A stretch of DNA of 64,000 nt from Pseudomonas viridiflava (lineage in GTDB: Bacteria > Pseudomonadota > Gammaproteobacteria > Pseudomonadales > Pseudomonadaceae), in NCBI RefSeq assembly GCF_900601905.1, contig NZ_UWFA01000505.1, forward strand, positions 357,657-421,656. The letters run 5' to 3'. This document shows, piece by piece, positions 52,795-61,625 of the stretch (position 1 is the first letter of the stretch; every line of letters starts with the position of its first letter). Under the pieces are notes generated by a model, which had not been told where the DNA came from, searched no databases, and saw only the letters and a list, made by a program, of their open reading frames with translations. The translations under genes and the position numbers were made by a program.

Positions 52795-54252
52795 TCAGAG
52801 CAGCACCACGTCGTATTGTTCCTGGGAATACATGGTTTCTACCTGAAAGCGGATCGTGCGACCAATGAAGCTTTCCAGCTCCGCGACATTGCCAGACTCT
52901 TCGTCAAGCAGACGGTCCACCACTCGCTGGTTGGCCAATACACGGTAGCCCACCGCCTGGTAGGCACGGGCTTCACGGAGGATTTCCCGGAAAATCTCGT
53001 AACAGACCGTTTCCGGGGTTTTCAGCTTGCCGCGCCCCTGGCACGCGTGACACGGTTCGCACAGCACCTGCTCAAGGCTCTCACGGGTGCGCTTGCGGGT
53101 CATCTGCACCAACCCCAGCTCGGTGATGCCGATGATGTTGGTCTTGGCGTGATCGCGCTCCAGCTGCTTCTCCAGAGTGCGCAACACCTGGCGCTGATGC
53201 TCACCGTCTTCCATGTCGATGAAGTCAATGATGATGATCCCGCCCAGATTGCGCAGGCGCAGCTGCCGGGCAATGGCCGTCGCCGCTTCCAGGTTGGTCT
53301 TGAAGATTGTCTCTTCAAGATTGCGATGGCCGACAAACGCACCGGTGTTGACGTCGATGGTGCTCATGGCCTCCGCCGGATCAATCACCAGATAGCCACC
53401 CGACTTGAGCGGCACCTTGCGCTCCAGCGCTTTCTGAATTTCATCCTCCACACCGTACAGGTCAAAAATCGGCCGCTCGCCAGGGTAATGCTCAAGGCGA
53501 TCAGCGATCTCCGGCATCAGTTCGGCGACAAACTGAGTGGTTTTCTGGAAGGTTTCCCGGGAATCGATGCGGATCTTCTCGATCCGCGGGCTGACCAGAT
53601 CACGTAAGGTGCGCAACGCCAGCCCCAGATCTTCATAGATCACATTGGGCGGGCTGACGGTTTTGATCTGGTCGCCGATCTGATCCCAGAGGCGGCGCAG
53701 ATAGCGGATGTCCATGAGGATTTCATCGGCACCGGCACCTTCGGCGGCGGTGCGCAGGATAAACCCTCCGGCTTCCTTGATACCTTCAAGCGCGACGCAG
53801 TCAGTGACGACCTTCTTCAGGCGCTCGCGCTCGGCTTCATCTTCGATCTTGAGCGAGATACCGACGTGCGCGGTCCGGGGCATGTACACCAGATACCGCG
53901 ACGGGATCGACAATTGGGTGGTCAGCCGCGCTCCCTTGCTGCCAATCGGGTCCTTGGTGACTTGCACCACCAGGCTTTGCCCTTCATGAACCAGCGAGGC
54001 AATGCTTTCCACCGCCGGGCCTTCGCGCATGGAGATTTCCGAGGCGTGAATGAACGCCGCGCGGTCCAGCCCGATGTCGATAAACGCCGCTTGCATGCCA
54101 GGCAACACCCGCACCACCTTGCCTTTATAGATATTGCCGACGATGCCACGACGCTGGGTGCGTTCGACATGCACCTCTTGCAGAACACCGTTTTCGACCA
54201 CTGCCACACGCGACTCCATCGGTGTGATGTTGATCAGAATCTCTTCACTCAT
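52795..54252 (-). CDS. rng: Ribonuclease G
   Basis: 485 residues. N-terminal S1 domain (RRGIVGNIYKGKVVRVLPGM), then the RNase E/G catalytic part with IIIIDFIDMEDGEHQRQVL (Mg-binding acids) and CEPCHACQGRG (zinc-link Cys pair). It lacks the long C-terminal scaffold of RNase E. Matures 16S rRNA 5' ends and decays some mRNAs. The ATG overlaps the maf stop (ATGA). Confidence 0.96.
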   Translation of the reverse strand: MSEEILINITPMESRVAVVENGVLQEVHVERTQRRGIVGNIYKGKVVRVLPGMQAAFIDIGLDRAAFIHASEISMREGPAVESIASLVHEGQSLVVQVTKDPIGSKGARLTTQLSIPSRYLVYMPRTAHVGISLKIEDEAERERLKKVVTDCVALEGIKEAGGFILRTAAEGAGADEILMDIRYLRRLWDQIGDQIKTVSPPNVIYEDLGLALRTLRDLVSPRIEKIRIDSRETFQKTTQFVAELMPEIADRLEHYPGERPIFDLYGVEDEIQKALERKVPLKSGGYLVIDPAEAMSTIDVNTGAFVGHRNLEETIFKTNLEAATAIARQLRLRNLGGIIIIDFIDMEDGEHQRQVLRTLEKQLERDHAKTNIIGITELGLVQMTRKRTRESLEQVLCEPCHACQGRGKLKTPETVCYEIFREILREARAYQAVGYRVLANQRVVDRLLDEESGNVAELESFIGRTIRFQVETMYSQEQYDVVLL

Positions 54253-54848
54253 GGCTTGTCACCTTCCAGGCATTGCCAACAGGGTATGCCGAAATGGCCG
54301 AGCAGTTCTGCGGTTTCGCACAGCGGCAGGCCAACCACAGCCGAGTAACTGCCGTGCAGGCTCTCGACGAAGATCGCCGCCAAGCCTTGTATAGCGTAGC
54401 TCCCAGCCTTGTCACGGGGCTCGCCGCTGGCCCAGTAGGCGTGGATTTCAGCAGCAGATACCTGCCGAAAACGCACGAGACTGCTGACCGTGCGGGTTTC
54501 GCAGCCTTGCGCGCCCACGACGGCGACAGCGGTGAGGACTTCATGCTCCCGGCCTGACAACGCCGTCAGCATCGCCAGAGCATCGGCCTCATCGACCGGC
54601 TTGCCAAGGATGCGCCCGTCAAGCACCACCGCCGTGTCGGCGCCCAGCACGCAGCCTTGCTCGCCACCAAGAGTCGCCAACCCGGCCGCCGCCTTGCCGC
54701 GCGCCAGCCGCTCGACATAGGCCGCAGGAGATTCGTGAGGGAGAGGCGTTTCGTCGATCTCGGCACCGAGCACCTTGAAGGGCACATCGATCTGAGTCAG
54801 TAGTTCCCGGCGGCGCGGCGAACCGGAGGCCAGAAAGAGCTGGGGCAT
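54249..54848 (-). CDS. maf: Maf-family nucleotide pyrophosphatase (YhdE type)
   Basis: 199 residues. LFLASGSPRRRELLTQI opens the protein; AYVERLARGKAAAG, VLGADTAVVLDGRILGKPVD and DKAGSYAIQG complete the Maf active site. The type next to rng and mreD hydrolyses dTTP/UTP and modified pyrimidines. The ATG at 54848 gives the family's usual start; the upstream 69-base extension has no ribosome binding site. Confidence 0.93.
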   Translation of the reverse strand: MPQLFLASGSPRRRELLTQIDVPFKVLGAEIDETPLPHESPAAYVERLARGKAAAGLATLGGEQGCVLGADTAVVLDGRILGKPVDEADALAMLTALSGREHEVLTAVAVVGAQGCETRTVSSLVRFRQVSAAEIHAYWASGEPRDKAGSYAIQGLAAIFVESLHGSYSAVVGLPLCETAELLGHFGIPCWQCLEGDKP

Positions 54849-54923
54849 GGGGACGTCTCCGTGTCGATGATCATGACGTAGACCCGCGCGAATAAGCTCG
54901 TGCAGGTCGACATTCACGCTGCG

Positions 54924-55415
54924 TCAGTTGATTTTCAAACGTTTGCTCAAGCCGCGCAGGCCGTAGCTGACCCATGGCCACAACAGCGCACTGACCAGTG
55001 CTGGCAGAACCAGCGCCAGGGTCGGCTGGCGGTTGCCGGTCAGGGCGCTGAGCCACAGCTGCGCCAGTTGTGCCAGGCCGAAAATCACTAACAGAATCAG
55101 ACACTGCTGCCACATGGGAAACATGCGCAGCCGTTGTTGCAGAGACATGACCAGAAAGGTGATCAAGCATAACGTCAAAGCGTTCTGCCCAAGGAGCGTG
55201 CCGTAAAGCACGTCCTCCATCAGGCCGAGCAGCCACGCGGTGACCATGCCCACCTTGTGCGGCAAGTACAGCGCCCAGAACGTGACAAGCAGCGCCAGCC
55301 AGAGTGGGCGAAAGATTTCCATGAACTGCGGCAGAGGCGAAACGCTCAACAATAAACCGATTGCAAACGTGAACCAGACAACCCATCCATTGCGTCCCGG
55401 GGCGTGACTAACCAT
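54924..55415 (-). CDS. mreD: Rod shape-determining protein MreD
   Basis: 163 residues, about five membrane helices (VWFTFAIGLLLSVSPLPQFM; PLWLALLVTFWALYLPHKVG; LALVLPALVSALLWPWVSYG). Inner-membrane partner of MreC and the elongasome. The ATG at 55415 lies inside the end of mreC (8-base overlap); the long frame upstream is the mreC tail in another frame. Followed by maf after 75 bases. Confidence 0.92.
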   Translation of the reverse strand: MVSHAPGRNGWVVWFTFAIGLLLSVSPLPQFMEIFRPLWLALLVTFWALYLPHKVGMVTAWLLGLMEDVLYGTLLGQNALTLCLITFLVMSLQQRLRMFPMWQQCLILLVIFGLAQLAQLWLSALTGNRQPTLALVLPALVSALLWPWVSYGLRGLSKRLKIN

Positions 55416-56532
55416 CGATTCTCTCCCGAGGGGCGGCAGGTGTTGTAGCCGGTTGAGTCGCTGCTGGCTTGACCGGCGGCTTGCTCGCAGCGGGCTTGAC
55501 CACCGGTTTTGGCGCAGGAGTCGCTGGCGTATGAGCCGCTGGTGTGGCCGGTATCGCGGCAGCCGCGGCAGCAGCAGCAGCGCCATGACTGATCGGTGCT
55601 GTCTGGCTGGCAGCAGGCACGGCGCCGTTGGTCACTGGCGCTGCGCCAGGGTTGGCGGCTTTCTCGGATTCCTGCGCCTGGGCTGCTTCAGCGGCGCGCT
55701 CTTCCGGCGAGCGGCCATCGGAGAACACCAGCAGCAGGTAACGGCTGCGATTGAGCGCCGCCGTCGGCACGGCCCGCACAATTGCAAATGGCTGACCGGA
55801 GTCATGAATGACCTCTTTCACCGTCGCCACCGGGTAACCGGCAGGGAAACGCTGACCCAGGCCGGAGCTGACCAACAGGTCGCCTTCCTTGATATCAGCC
55901 GTATCGGCGACGTGTCGCAGCTCAAGGCGTTCCGGGTTGCCAGTGCCACTGGCAATCGCCCGCAGCCCGTTGCGATTGACCTGCACCGGAATGCTGTGGG
56001 TCGTATCGGTGAGCAACAACACGCGTGAGGTATAGGGCATCAGCTCGACCACCTGGCCCATCAGGCCGCGGGCATCAAGCACCGGCTGGCCGAGGACCAC
56101 GCCGTCGCGCTCGCCCTTGTTGATGATGATCCGATGGGTGAACGGGTTGGGGTCCATGCCGATCAGTTCGGCGACTTCGACTTTTTCGTTGACCAGCGCA
56201 GACGAGTTGAGCAGCTCGCGCAGCCGAACGTTCTGCTCGGTCAGGGCTGCGAGCTTTTGCAGGCGCCCTTGCAGGAGCAAGGCTTCGGTCTTGAGTTTTT
56301 CGTTTTCGGCGATCAGTTCGGTGCGGCTGCCGAACTGGCTGGCAACCCCCTGATACAGACGTTGCGGCAGATCGACAATCCAGTAGGACTGCATCAGGAC
56401 CAGGGACATCTGGCTACGCACAGGCTTGAGCACGGTAAACCGCGCGTCGACCACCATCAGCGCTACCGATAACACGACCAGCACCAAAAGGCGCACGCCC
56501 AGCGATGGGCCTTTAGCGAAAAGCGGTTTAAT
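55408..56532 (-). CDS. mreC: Rod shape-determining protein MreC (probable ATT start)
   Basis: 374 residues if begun at ATT (56532). That codon has GGAGGAG exactly six bases upstream, and an in-frame TGA lies just before. The only conventional start, GTG at 56496, has no ribosome binding site and would cut the N-terminus. The protein has one membrane helix (LLVLVVLSVALMVVDARFTV), a coiled coil (ENEKLKTEALLLQGRLQKLA) and the MreC beta domains. A Pro/Ala-rich tail of about 90 residues (NGAVPAASQ onward) is low complexity. MreC scaffolds the elongation machinery in the periplasm. Confidence 0.93.
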   Translation of the reverse strand: MKPLFAKGPSLGVRLLVLVVLSVALMVVDARFTVLKPVRSQMSLVLMQSYWIVDLPQRLYQGVASQFGSRTELIAENEKLKTEALLLQGRLQKLAALTEQNVRLRELLNSSALVNEKVEVAELIGMDPNPFTHRIIINKGERDGVVLGQPVLDARGLMGQVVELMPYTSRVLLLTDTTHSIPVQVNRNGLRAIASGTGNPERLELRHVADTADIKEGDLLVSSGLGQRFPAGYPVATVKEVIHDSGQPFAIVRAVPTAALNRSRYLLLVFSDGRSPEERAAEAAQAQESEKAANPGAAPVTNGAVPAASQTAPISHGAAAAAAAAAIPATPAAHTPATPAPKPVVKPAASKPPVKPAATQPATTPAAPRERIDG

Positions 56533-56645
56533 AGGCCGCTCCTCCGGGGCAAGATTTCAATCGGCTGTTGTTATTAATGCGACTGTTATTCATGCGACAT
56601 CAAACCGGCCTGGACAGATGGAAGATTTTTGCGTGAGCCTAACGT

Positions 56646-56673
56646 ACACAGGTAGCCAAAGCGCTACCTGTGT
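56646..56673 (-). other. Hairpin in the mreB-mreC spacer
   Basis: ACACAGGTAGC and GCTACCTGTGT form a perfect 11-bp stem around six bases. There is no T-run, so it is not a standard terminator. It lies 33 bases after the mreB stop and could act as a partial terminator or 3' stabiliser, letting mreB be made in excess over mreC and mreD. Confidence 0.5.
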
Positions 56674-56706
56674 GCGAACAGCTGCATGATAAGTGCTTGC
56701 CGCGAA

Positions 56707-57744
56707 TTATTCGCTGGAGAGCAGATCCATGGTGTGCTTATCCATCATTTCCAGCGCACGGCCACCGCCACGCGCTACACAGGTCAGCGGGTCTTCGGCA
56801 ACGATCACCGGCAGGCCTGTTTCCTGGGCGAGCAGCTTGTCGAGGTCACGCAGCAACGCGCCACCACCGGTCAGTACCAGACCACGCTCGGCGATATCCG
56901 AAGCCAGCTCCGGCGGCGACTGCTCAAGGGCGCTTTTCACCGCCTGAACGATGGTCGCCAGGGATTCCTGCAGCGCTTCGAGCACTTCGTTGGAGTTCAG
57001 AGTGAAGGCACGTGGCACGCCTTCAGCCAGGTTACGGCCGCGCACGTCGACTTCACGCACTTCACCGCCCGGGTAGGCAGTACCGATTTCCTGCTTGATG
57101 CGCTCGGCAGTGGACTCGCCGATCAGGCTGCCGTAGTTGCGACGCACGTAAGTGATGATGGCTTCGTCGAAACGGTCGCCACCCACACGTACGGATTCAG
57201 CGTAAACCACACCGTTGAGCGAGATCAGGGCGATTTCAGTGGTACCGCCACCGATATCGACGACCATCGAGCCGCGGGCTTCTTCAACCGGCAGACCGGC
57301 GCCGATGGCAGCAGCCATTGGCTCTTCGATCAGGAATACTTCACGAGCACCGGCGCCCAGCGCCGACTCGCGAATGGCGCGACGCTCGACCTGGGTCGAT
57401 TTGCATGGCACGCAGATCAGCACACGCGGGCTTGGCTGCAGGAAGCTGTTTTCGTGAACTTTGTTGATGAAGTACTGAAGCATTTTTTCGCACACGCTGA
57501 AATCGGCGATAACGCCGTCTTTCATGGGGCGAATGGCGGCGATATTGCCTGGAGTACGGCCGAGCATGCGCTTGGCTTCCATCCCGACAGCGACGACGCT
57601 CTTCTGGTTTCCGTGGGTCCGAATGGCCACAACTGATGGTTCATTCAGAACGATACCGCGCTCACGCACGTAAATAAGGGTGTTGGCAGTGCCCAGGTCG
57701 ATAGACAGATCGCTGGAAAACATGCCACGCAGTTTCTTGAACAT
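56707..57744 (-). CDS. mreB: Rod shape-determining actin homologue MreB
   Basis: 345 residues. Actin-fold motifs: IDLGTANTLIYVRERG (phosphate 1), VVDIGGGTTEIALISLNG (phosphate 2) and VLTGGGALLRDLDKLLA (adenosine). Forms membrane-bound filaments that guide side-wall synthesis. Divergent from gatC across a 208-bp spacer. Confidence 0.98.
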   Translation of the reverse strand: MFKKLRGMFSSDLSIDLGTANTLIYVRERGIVLNEPSVVAIRTHGNQKSVVAVGMEAKRMLGRTPGNIAAIRPMKDGVIADFSVCEKMLQYFINKVHENSFLQPSPRVLICVPCKSTQVERRAIRESALGAGAREVFLIEEPMAAAIGAGLPVEEARGSMVVDIGGGTTEIALISLNGVVYAESVRVGGDRFDEAIITYVRRNYGSLIGESTAERIKQEIGTAYPGGEVREVDVRGRNLAEGVPRAFTLNSNEVLEALQESLATIVQAVKSALEQSPPELASDIAERGLVLTGGGALLRDLDKLLAQETGLPVIVAEDPLTCVARGGGRALEMMDKHTMDLLSSE

Positions 57745-57952
57745 GGGAAAGGGACCCTAGGGAACGCGTGGGTAAAAAAGTGCGGCAAACTCTAACAACG
57801 ACAGGGATTTTGGGCAAGGAGCCAATATGTTAAATTAGCGGCTTTTCCGAGCATGACCCTAGAAGTTCGCGGCCTTATGACCGTAGAAATGCGGTAGTGT
57901 TCCTCAATCTAACACACGGACACATTCCGTATGCATTCCACTGGAGAACCCC

Positions 57953-58240
57953 ATGGCGCTTGATCGCTCCGACGTGGAAAAGATCGCGCATCTGGCCAGA
58001 CTTGGCCTGAATGACGCCGATATCCCGCGTACTACCGAAGCACTTAATAGCATTCTCGGGCTGGTTGACCAGATGCAGGCGGTCGATACCACCGGCATCG
58101 AACCCCTTGCCCACCCCCTGGAAGCGTCCCAACGCCTGCGCGAAGACGTGGTCACCGAGCGAAATCGCCGGGAAACCTATCAAGCCATCGCACCAGCGGT
58201 CCAAGACGGCCTTTATCTGGTTCCAAAAGTCATCGACTAA
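57953..58240 (+). CDS. gatC: Asp/Glu-tRNA amidotransferase subunit C
   Basis: 95 residues, full length: ALDRSDVEKIAHLARLGLND at the start and PLAHPLEASQRLREDVVTE in the middle are typical. It stabilises GatA in the GatCAB complex that amidates mischarged Asp-tRNA-Asn (and Glu-tRNA-Gln). GAGAA before the ATG. First gene of gatCAB. Confidence 0.95.
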   Translation: MALDRSDVEKIAHLARLGLNDADIPRTTEALNSILGLVDQMQAVDTTGIEPLAHPLEASQRLREDVVTERNRRETYQAIAPAVQDGLYLVPKVID

Positions 58241-58255
58241 GGGAATGTGCCTTCA

Positions 58256-59707
58256 ATGCATCAAATGACTCTGGCCGAGATCGCTCGCGGGCTCGCCGAT
58301 AAAAAGTTTTCTTCCGAAGAATTGACCCGTGTCCTGCTCACGCGCATCGCGCAGCTCGACCCGCAGCTCAACAGCTTCATCACCCTGACCGAAGACCTGG
58401 CGATTACCCAGGCGCAAGCTGCTGACGCCCGTCGCGCTGCCGGCGAGAACAATCCGCTGCTGGGCGCACCGCTGGCCCACAAGGACCTGTTCTGCACCCA
58501 GGGTATCCGCACCAGCTGCGCGTCGAAGATGCTCGACAATTTCAAGGCCCCCTACGACGCCACTGTGGTTGCCAGGCTGGCCGCTGCGGGCACCGTGACG
58601 CTGGGCAAGACCAACATGGACGAATTCGCCATGGGGTCGGCCAATGAATCCAGCCACTACGGCGCCGTCAAGAACCCGTGGAACCTTGAACACGTACCCG
58701 GCGGCTCGTCCGGTGGCTCGGCCGCTGCCGTCGCTGCCCGTCTGCTGCCTGCCGCGACCGGTACCGATACCGGCGGCTCGATTCGCCAACCTGCCGCACT
58801 GACCAACCTCACCGGCCTGAAACCGACCTACGGTCGTGTGTCGCGCTGGGGCATGATCGCCTACGCCTCCAGCCTTGATCAGGCAGGCCCGATGGCCCGC
58901 ACCGCTGAAGACTGCGCGCTGCTGTTGCAAGGCATGGCCGGTTTCGACCCGCAGGACTCCACCAGCATTGACGAGCCGGTTCCGGATTACAGCGCCAACC
59001 TGAACGCATCGCTGCAAGGCTTGCGCATTGGTATTCCCAAGGAATATTTCAGTGCCGGCCTGGACCCGCGCATCGCTGATCTGGTGCACCAAAGCGTCAA
59101 GGAGCTGGAAAAGCTCGGCGCCGTGGTCAAGGAAATCAGCCTGCCGAACCTGCAGCACGGCATCCCGGCTTATTACGTGATCGCTCCGGCTGAGGCTTCC
59201 TCGAACCTGTCGCGCTTTGACGGCGTGCGTTTCGGCTACCGTTGCGAAGACCCGAAAGACCTGACCGACTTGTACAAGCGCTCCCGCGCCGAAGGCTTCG
59301 GCCCGGAAGTACAGCGCCGGATCATGGTCGGTGCCTACGCGCTGTCCGCTGGTTACTACGACGCTTACTACCTGCAGGCGCAGAAAATCCGTCGCCTGAT
59401 CAAGAACGACTTCATGAACGCCTTCGCTGAAGTGGACGTGATCCTCGGCCCGACCACGCCTAACCCGGCCTGGAAAATCGGCGCCAAGACCAACGACCCG
59501 ATTGCCGAATACCTGGAAGACTTCTACACCATCACCGCCAACCTCGCGGGCCTGCCGGGCTTGTCCATGCCAGCGGGTTTCGTCGAAGGACTGCCGGTGG
59601 GCGTGCAATTGCTCGCTCCGTACTTCCAGGAAGGCCGCCTGCTGAACGTTGCTCACCAGTATCAGCAAGTTACCGATTGGCATCTGCGCGCGCCTAGCGG
59701 CTTCTAA
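58256..59707 (+). CDS. gatA: Asp/Glu-tRNA amidotransferase subunit A
   Basis: 483 residues, amidase-signature family. Lys76 (PLAHKDLFC), and the Ser pair in PGGSSGGSAAAVAARL with TDTGGSIRQPA form the Ser-cisSer-Lys site that frees ammonia from glutamine. The ATG at 58256 is preferred to a GTG nine bases upstream. 15 bases after gatC. Confidence 0.96.
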   Translation: MHQMTLAEIARGLADKKFSSEELTRVLLTRIAQLDPQLNSFITLTEDLAITQAQAADARRAAGENNPLLGAPLAHKDLFCTQGIRTSCASKMLDNFKAPYDATVVARLAAAGTVTLGKTNMDEFAMGSANESSHYGAVKNPWNLEHVPGGSSGGSAAAVAARLLPAATGTDTGGSIRQPAALTNLTGLKPTYGRVSRWGMIAYASSLDQAGPMARTAEDCALLLQGMAGFDPQDSTSIDEPVPDYSANLNASLQGLRIGIPKEYFSAGLDPRIADLVHQSVKELEKLGAVVKEISLPNLQHGIPAYYVIAPAEASSNLSRFDGVRFGYRCEDPKDLTDLYKRSRAEGFGPEVQRRIMVGAYALSAGYYDAYYLQAQKIRRLIKNDFMNAFAEVDVILGPTTPNPAWKIGAKTNDPIAEYLEDFYTITANLAGLPGLSMPAGFVEGLPVGVQLLAPYFQEGRLLNVAHQYQQVTDWHLRAPSGF

Positions 59708-59718
59708 GGAGAAACCAT

Positions 59719-61164
59719 ATGCAATGGGAAGTCGTCATCGGGCTGGAGATTCACACCCAGCTTTCGACCCAATCAAAGATTTTCTCCGGTAGCTCTGTAG
59801 CGTTCGGCTCCGAGCCCAATACCCAGGCCAGCCTGGTTGACCTGGGCATGCCGGGCGTTCTGCCGGTGCTCAATAAAGAAGCCGTGCGCATGGCCGTCAA
59901 GTTTGGCCTGGCCGTAGATGCTGAAATCGTCCAGCACAACGTGTTTGCCCGCAAAAACTACTTCTACCCGGACCTGCCCAAGGGTTATCAGATCAGCCAG
60001 ATGGAACTGCCGATTGTTGGCAAGGGCCACCTGGACATCACCCTTGAAGACGGCACGGTCAAACGCGTCGGCATCACCCGTGCGCACCTTGAAGAAGACG
60101 CGGGCAAAAGCCTGCACGAAGATTTCAGCGGCATGACCGGCATCGACCTGAACCGCGCGGGTACGCCGTTGCTGGAAATCGTTTCCGAGCCGGACATGCG
60201 TTCGGCCAAGGAAGCCGTGGCTTACGTCAAAGCCATGCATGCGCTGGTTCGCTACCTGGGCATCTGCGACGGCAACATGGCCGAAGGCTCGCTGCGTTGC
60301 GACTGTAACGTTTCGATCCGCCCCAAAGGCCAGGTCGAGTTTGGCACTCGCTGCGAGATCAAGAACGTCAACTCGTTCCGTTTCATCGAGAAGGCGATCA
60401 ACAGCGAGATCCAGCGCCAGATCGATCTGATCGAAGACGGCGGCAAGGTCATCCAGCAGACCCGCCTGTACGACCCGAACAAAGACGAAACCCGCGCGAT
60501 GCGCAGCAAAGAGGAAGCCAACGACTACCGTTACTTCCCCGATCCTGACTTGCTGCCGGTGGTCATCGAAGACTCGTTCATCGAAGAAACCCGCGCCACC
60601 CTGCCCGAGTTGCCGCCGCAGAAACGCGAGCGCTTCCAGAGCCAGTTCGGCCTCTCGGCCTATGACGCCAGCGTGCTGGCTTCGAGCCGTGAGCAGGCTG
60701 ACTACTTCGAACAAGTGGTGAGCATCTGCGGTGACGCGAAACTGGCCGCCAACTGGGTGATGGTCGAGCTGGGCAGCCTGTTGAACAAGCAAGGCCTGGA
60801 GATTGAAGAATCGCCGGTCAGCGCCGAGCAACTGGGCGGCATGCTGCAACGCATCACCGACAACACCATTTCCGGCAAAATCGCCAAGATGGTCTTCGAA
60901 GCCATGGCCAATGGTGAAGGCAGCGCCGATGAAGTCATCGAAAAGCGCGGCCTCAAGCAAGTCACCGACAGCGGCGCCATCGAGTCGATGCTCGACGAGA
61001 TGCTAGCGGCCAACGCCGAACAGGTTGAACAGTATCGTGCGGCTGATGAAACCAAGCGCGGCAAGATGTTCGGCTTCTTCGTCGGCCAGGCGATGAAGGT
61101 CTCCAAAGGCAAAGCCAACCCGCAGCAGGTCAATGAGCTGCTGAAGAAGAAGCTAGAGGGTTAG
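59719..61164 (+). CDS. gatB: Asp/Glu-tRNA amidotransferase subunit B
   Basis: 481 residues. WEVVIGLEIHTQLSTQSKIF opens; LEEDAGKSLHE, DLNRAGTPLLEIVSEPD and SLRCDCNVSIRPKG form the kinase/transferase core, and the YqeY-like tail (ISGKIAKMVFEAMANGEG) binds tRNA. Strong AAGGAG before the ATG. The tail is normal in length. A short REP palindrome follows at 61182-61203. Confidence 0.97.
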   Translation: MQWEVVIGLEIHTQLSTQSKIFSGSSVAFGSEPNTQASLVDLGMPGVLPVLNKEAVRMAVKFGLAVDAEIVQHNVFARKNYFYPDLPKGYQISQMELPIVGKGHLDITLEDGTVKRVGITRAHLEEDAGKSLHEDFSGMTGIDLNRAGTPLLEIVSEPDMRSAKEAVAYVKAMHALVRYLGICDGNMAEGSLRCDCNVSIRPKGQVEFGTRCEIKNVNSFRFIEKAINSEIQRQIDLIEDGGKVIQQTRLYDPNKDETRAMRSKEEANDYRYFPDPDLLPVVIEDSFIEETRATLPELPPQKRERFQSQFGLSAYDASVLASSREQADYFEQVVSICGDAKLAANWVMVELGSLLNKQGLEIEESPVSAEQLGGMLQRITDNTISGKIAKMVFEAMANGEGSADEVIEKRGLKQVTDSGAIESMLDEMLAANAEQVEQYRAADETKRGKMFGFFVGQAMKVSKGKANPQQVNELLKKKLEG

Positions 61165-61181
61165 TAGAACGGCGCTCTCGC

Positions 61182-61203
61182 AGGAGCGGCTTCAGCCGCT
61201 CCT
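61182..61203. repeat. REP palindrome between gatB and rlpA
   Basis: AGGAGCGGCT TC AGCCGCTCCT: a perfect 10-bp stem with two-base loop, 17 bases past the gatB stop; a single REP rather than a doublet. Confidence 0.75.
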
Positions 61204-61242
61204 ACGTCATCCACTATCCAATAGACCCAAGGATCGCACTCC

Positions 61243-61614
61243 ATGCTGCGACTTCTCGCTGCCTCTGCCCTGCTCTCCCTGCTCGCTGGTTGTGCCACCG
61301 GGGTAATCGACCCTCATGGCTACGATGAAACCGGCAACGCTTCCTACTACGGCGCACGCCACCACGGCAATCGCACCGCCAGCGGTGAGCGCTTTGATCA
61401 ACACGGCTTGACTGCCGCGCACCGGCGACTGCCCTTTGGCACCAAGGTGCGGGTAACCAACCTGAACAACGACAAAACCGTTATCGTGCGCATCAATGAT
61501 CGCGGCCCGCATACCCGCGGGCGGCTGATCGATCTTTCCCGCGAAGCTGCCGAGCGACTGGGCATGCTGCGCAGCGGTACCGCGCCTGTGCGCGTGCAAA
61601 GTCTGGTCGACTAA
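61243..61614 (+). CDS. RlpA-family double-psi beta-barrel lipoprotein
   Basis: 123 residues. Lipoprotein signal ends LLAGC (Cys at about residue 17). The DPBB domain has GNASYYGARHHGNRTASGE, LTAAHRRLPFGTKVRVTNL and VIVRINDRGPHTRGRLIDLS; the catalytic Asp-Arg-Gly-Pro stretch is present. RlpA cuts denuded glycan strands, but this copy lacks the C-terminal SPOR domain that sends classic RlpA to the septum, so it is a shorter relative. AAGGATCGCACTCC precedes the ATG. Confidence 0.9.
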   Translation: MLRLLAASALLSLLAGCATGVIDPHGYDETGNASYYGARHHGNRTASGERFDQHGLTAAHRRLPFGTKVRVTNLNNDKTVIVRINDRGPHTRGRLIDLSREAAERLGMLRSGTAPVRVQSLVD

Positions 61615-61625
61615 GGACGCCCCGA

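Noticed and set aside
58253..59683. A 476-codon minus-strand frame opposite gatA
   Set aside because: Shadow of gatA, whose catalytic Ser-Ser-Lys motifs are on the plus strand.
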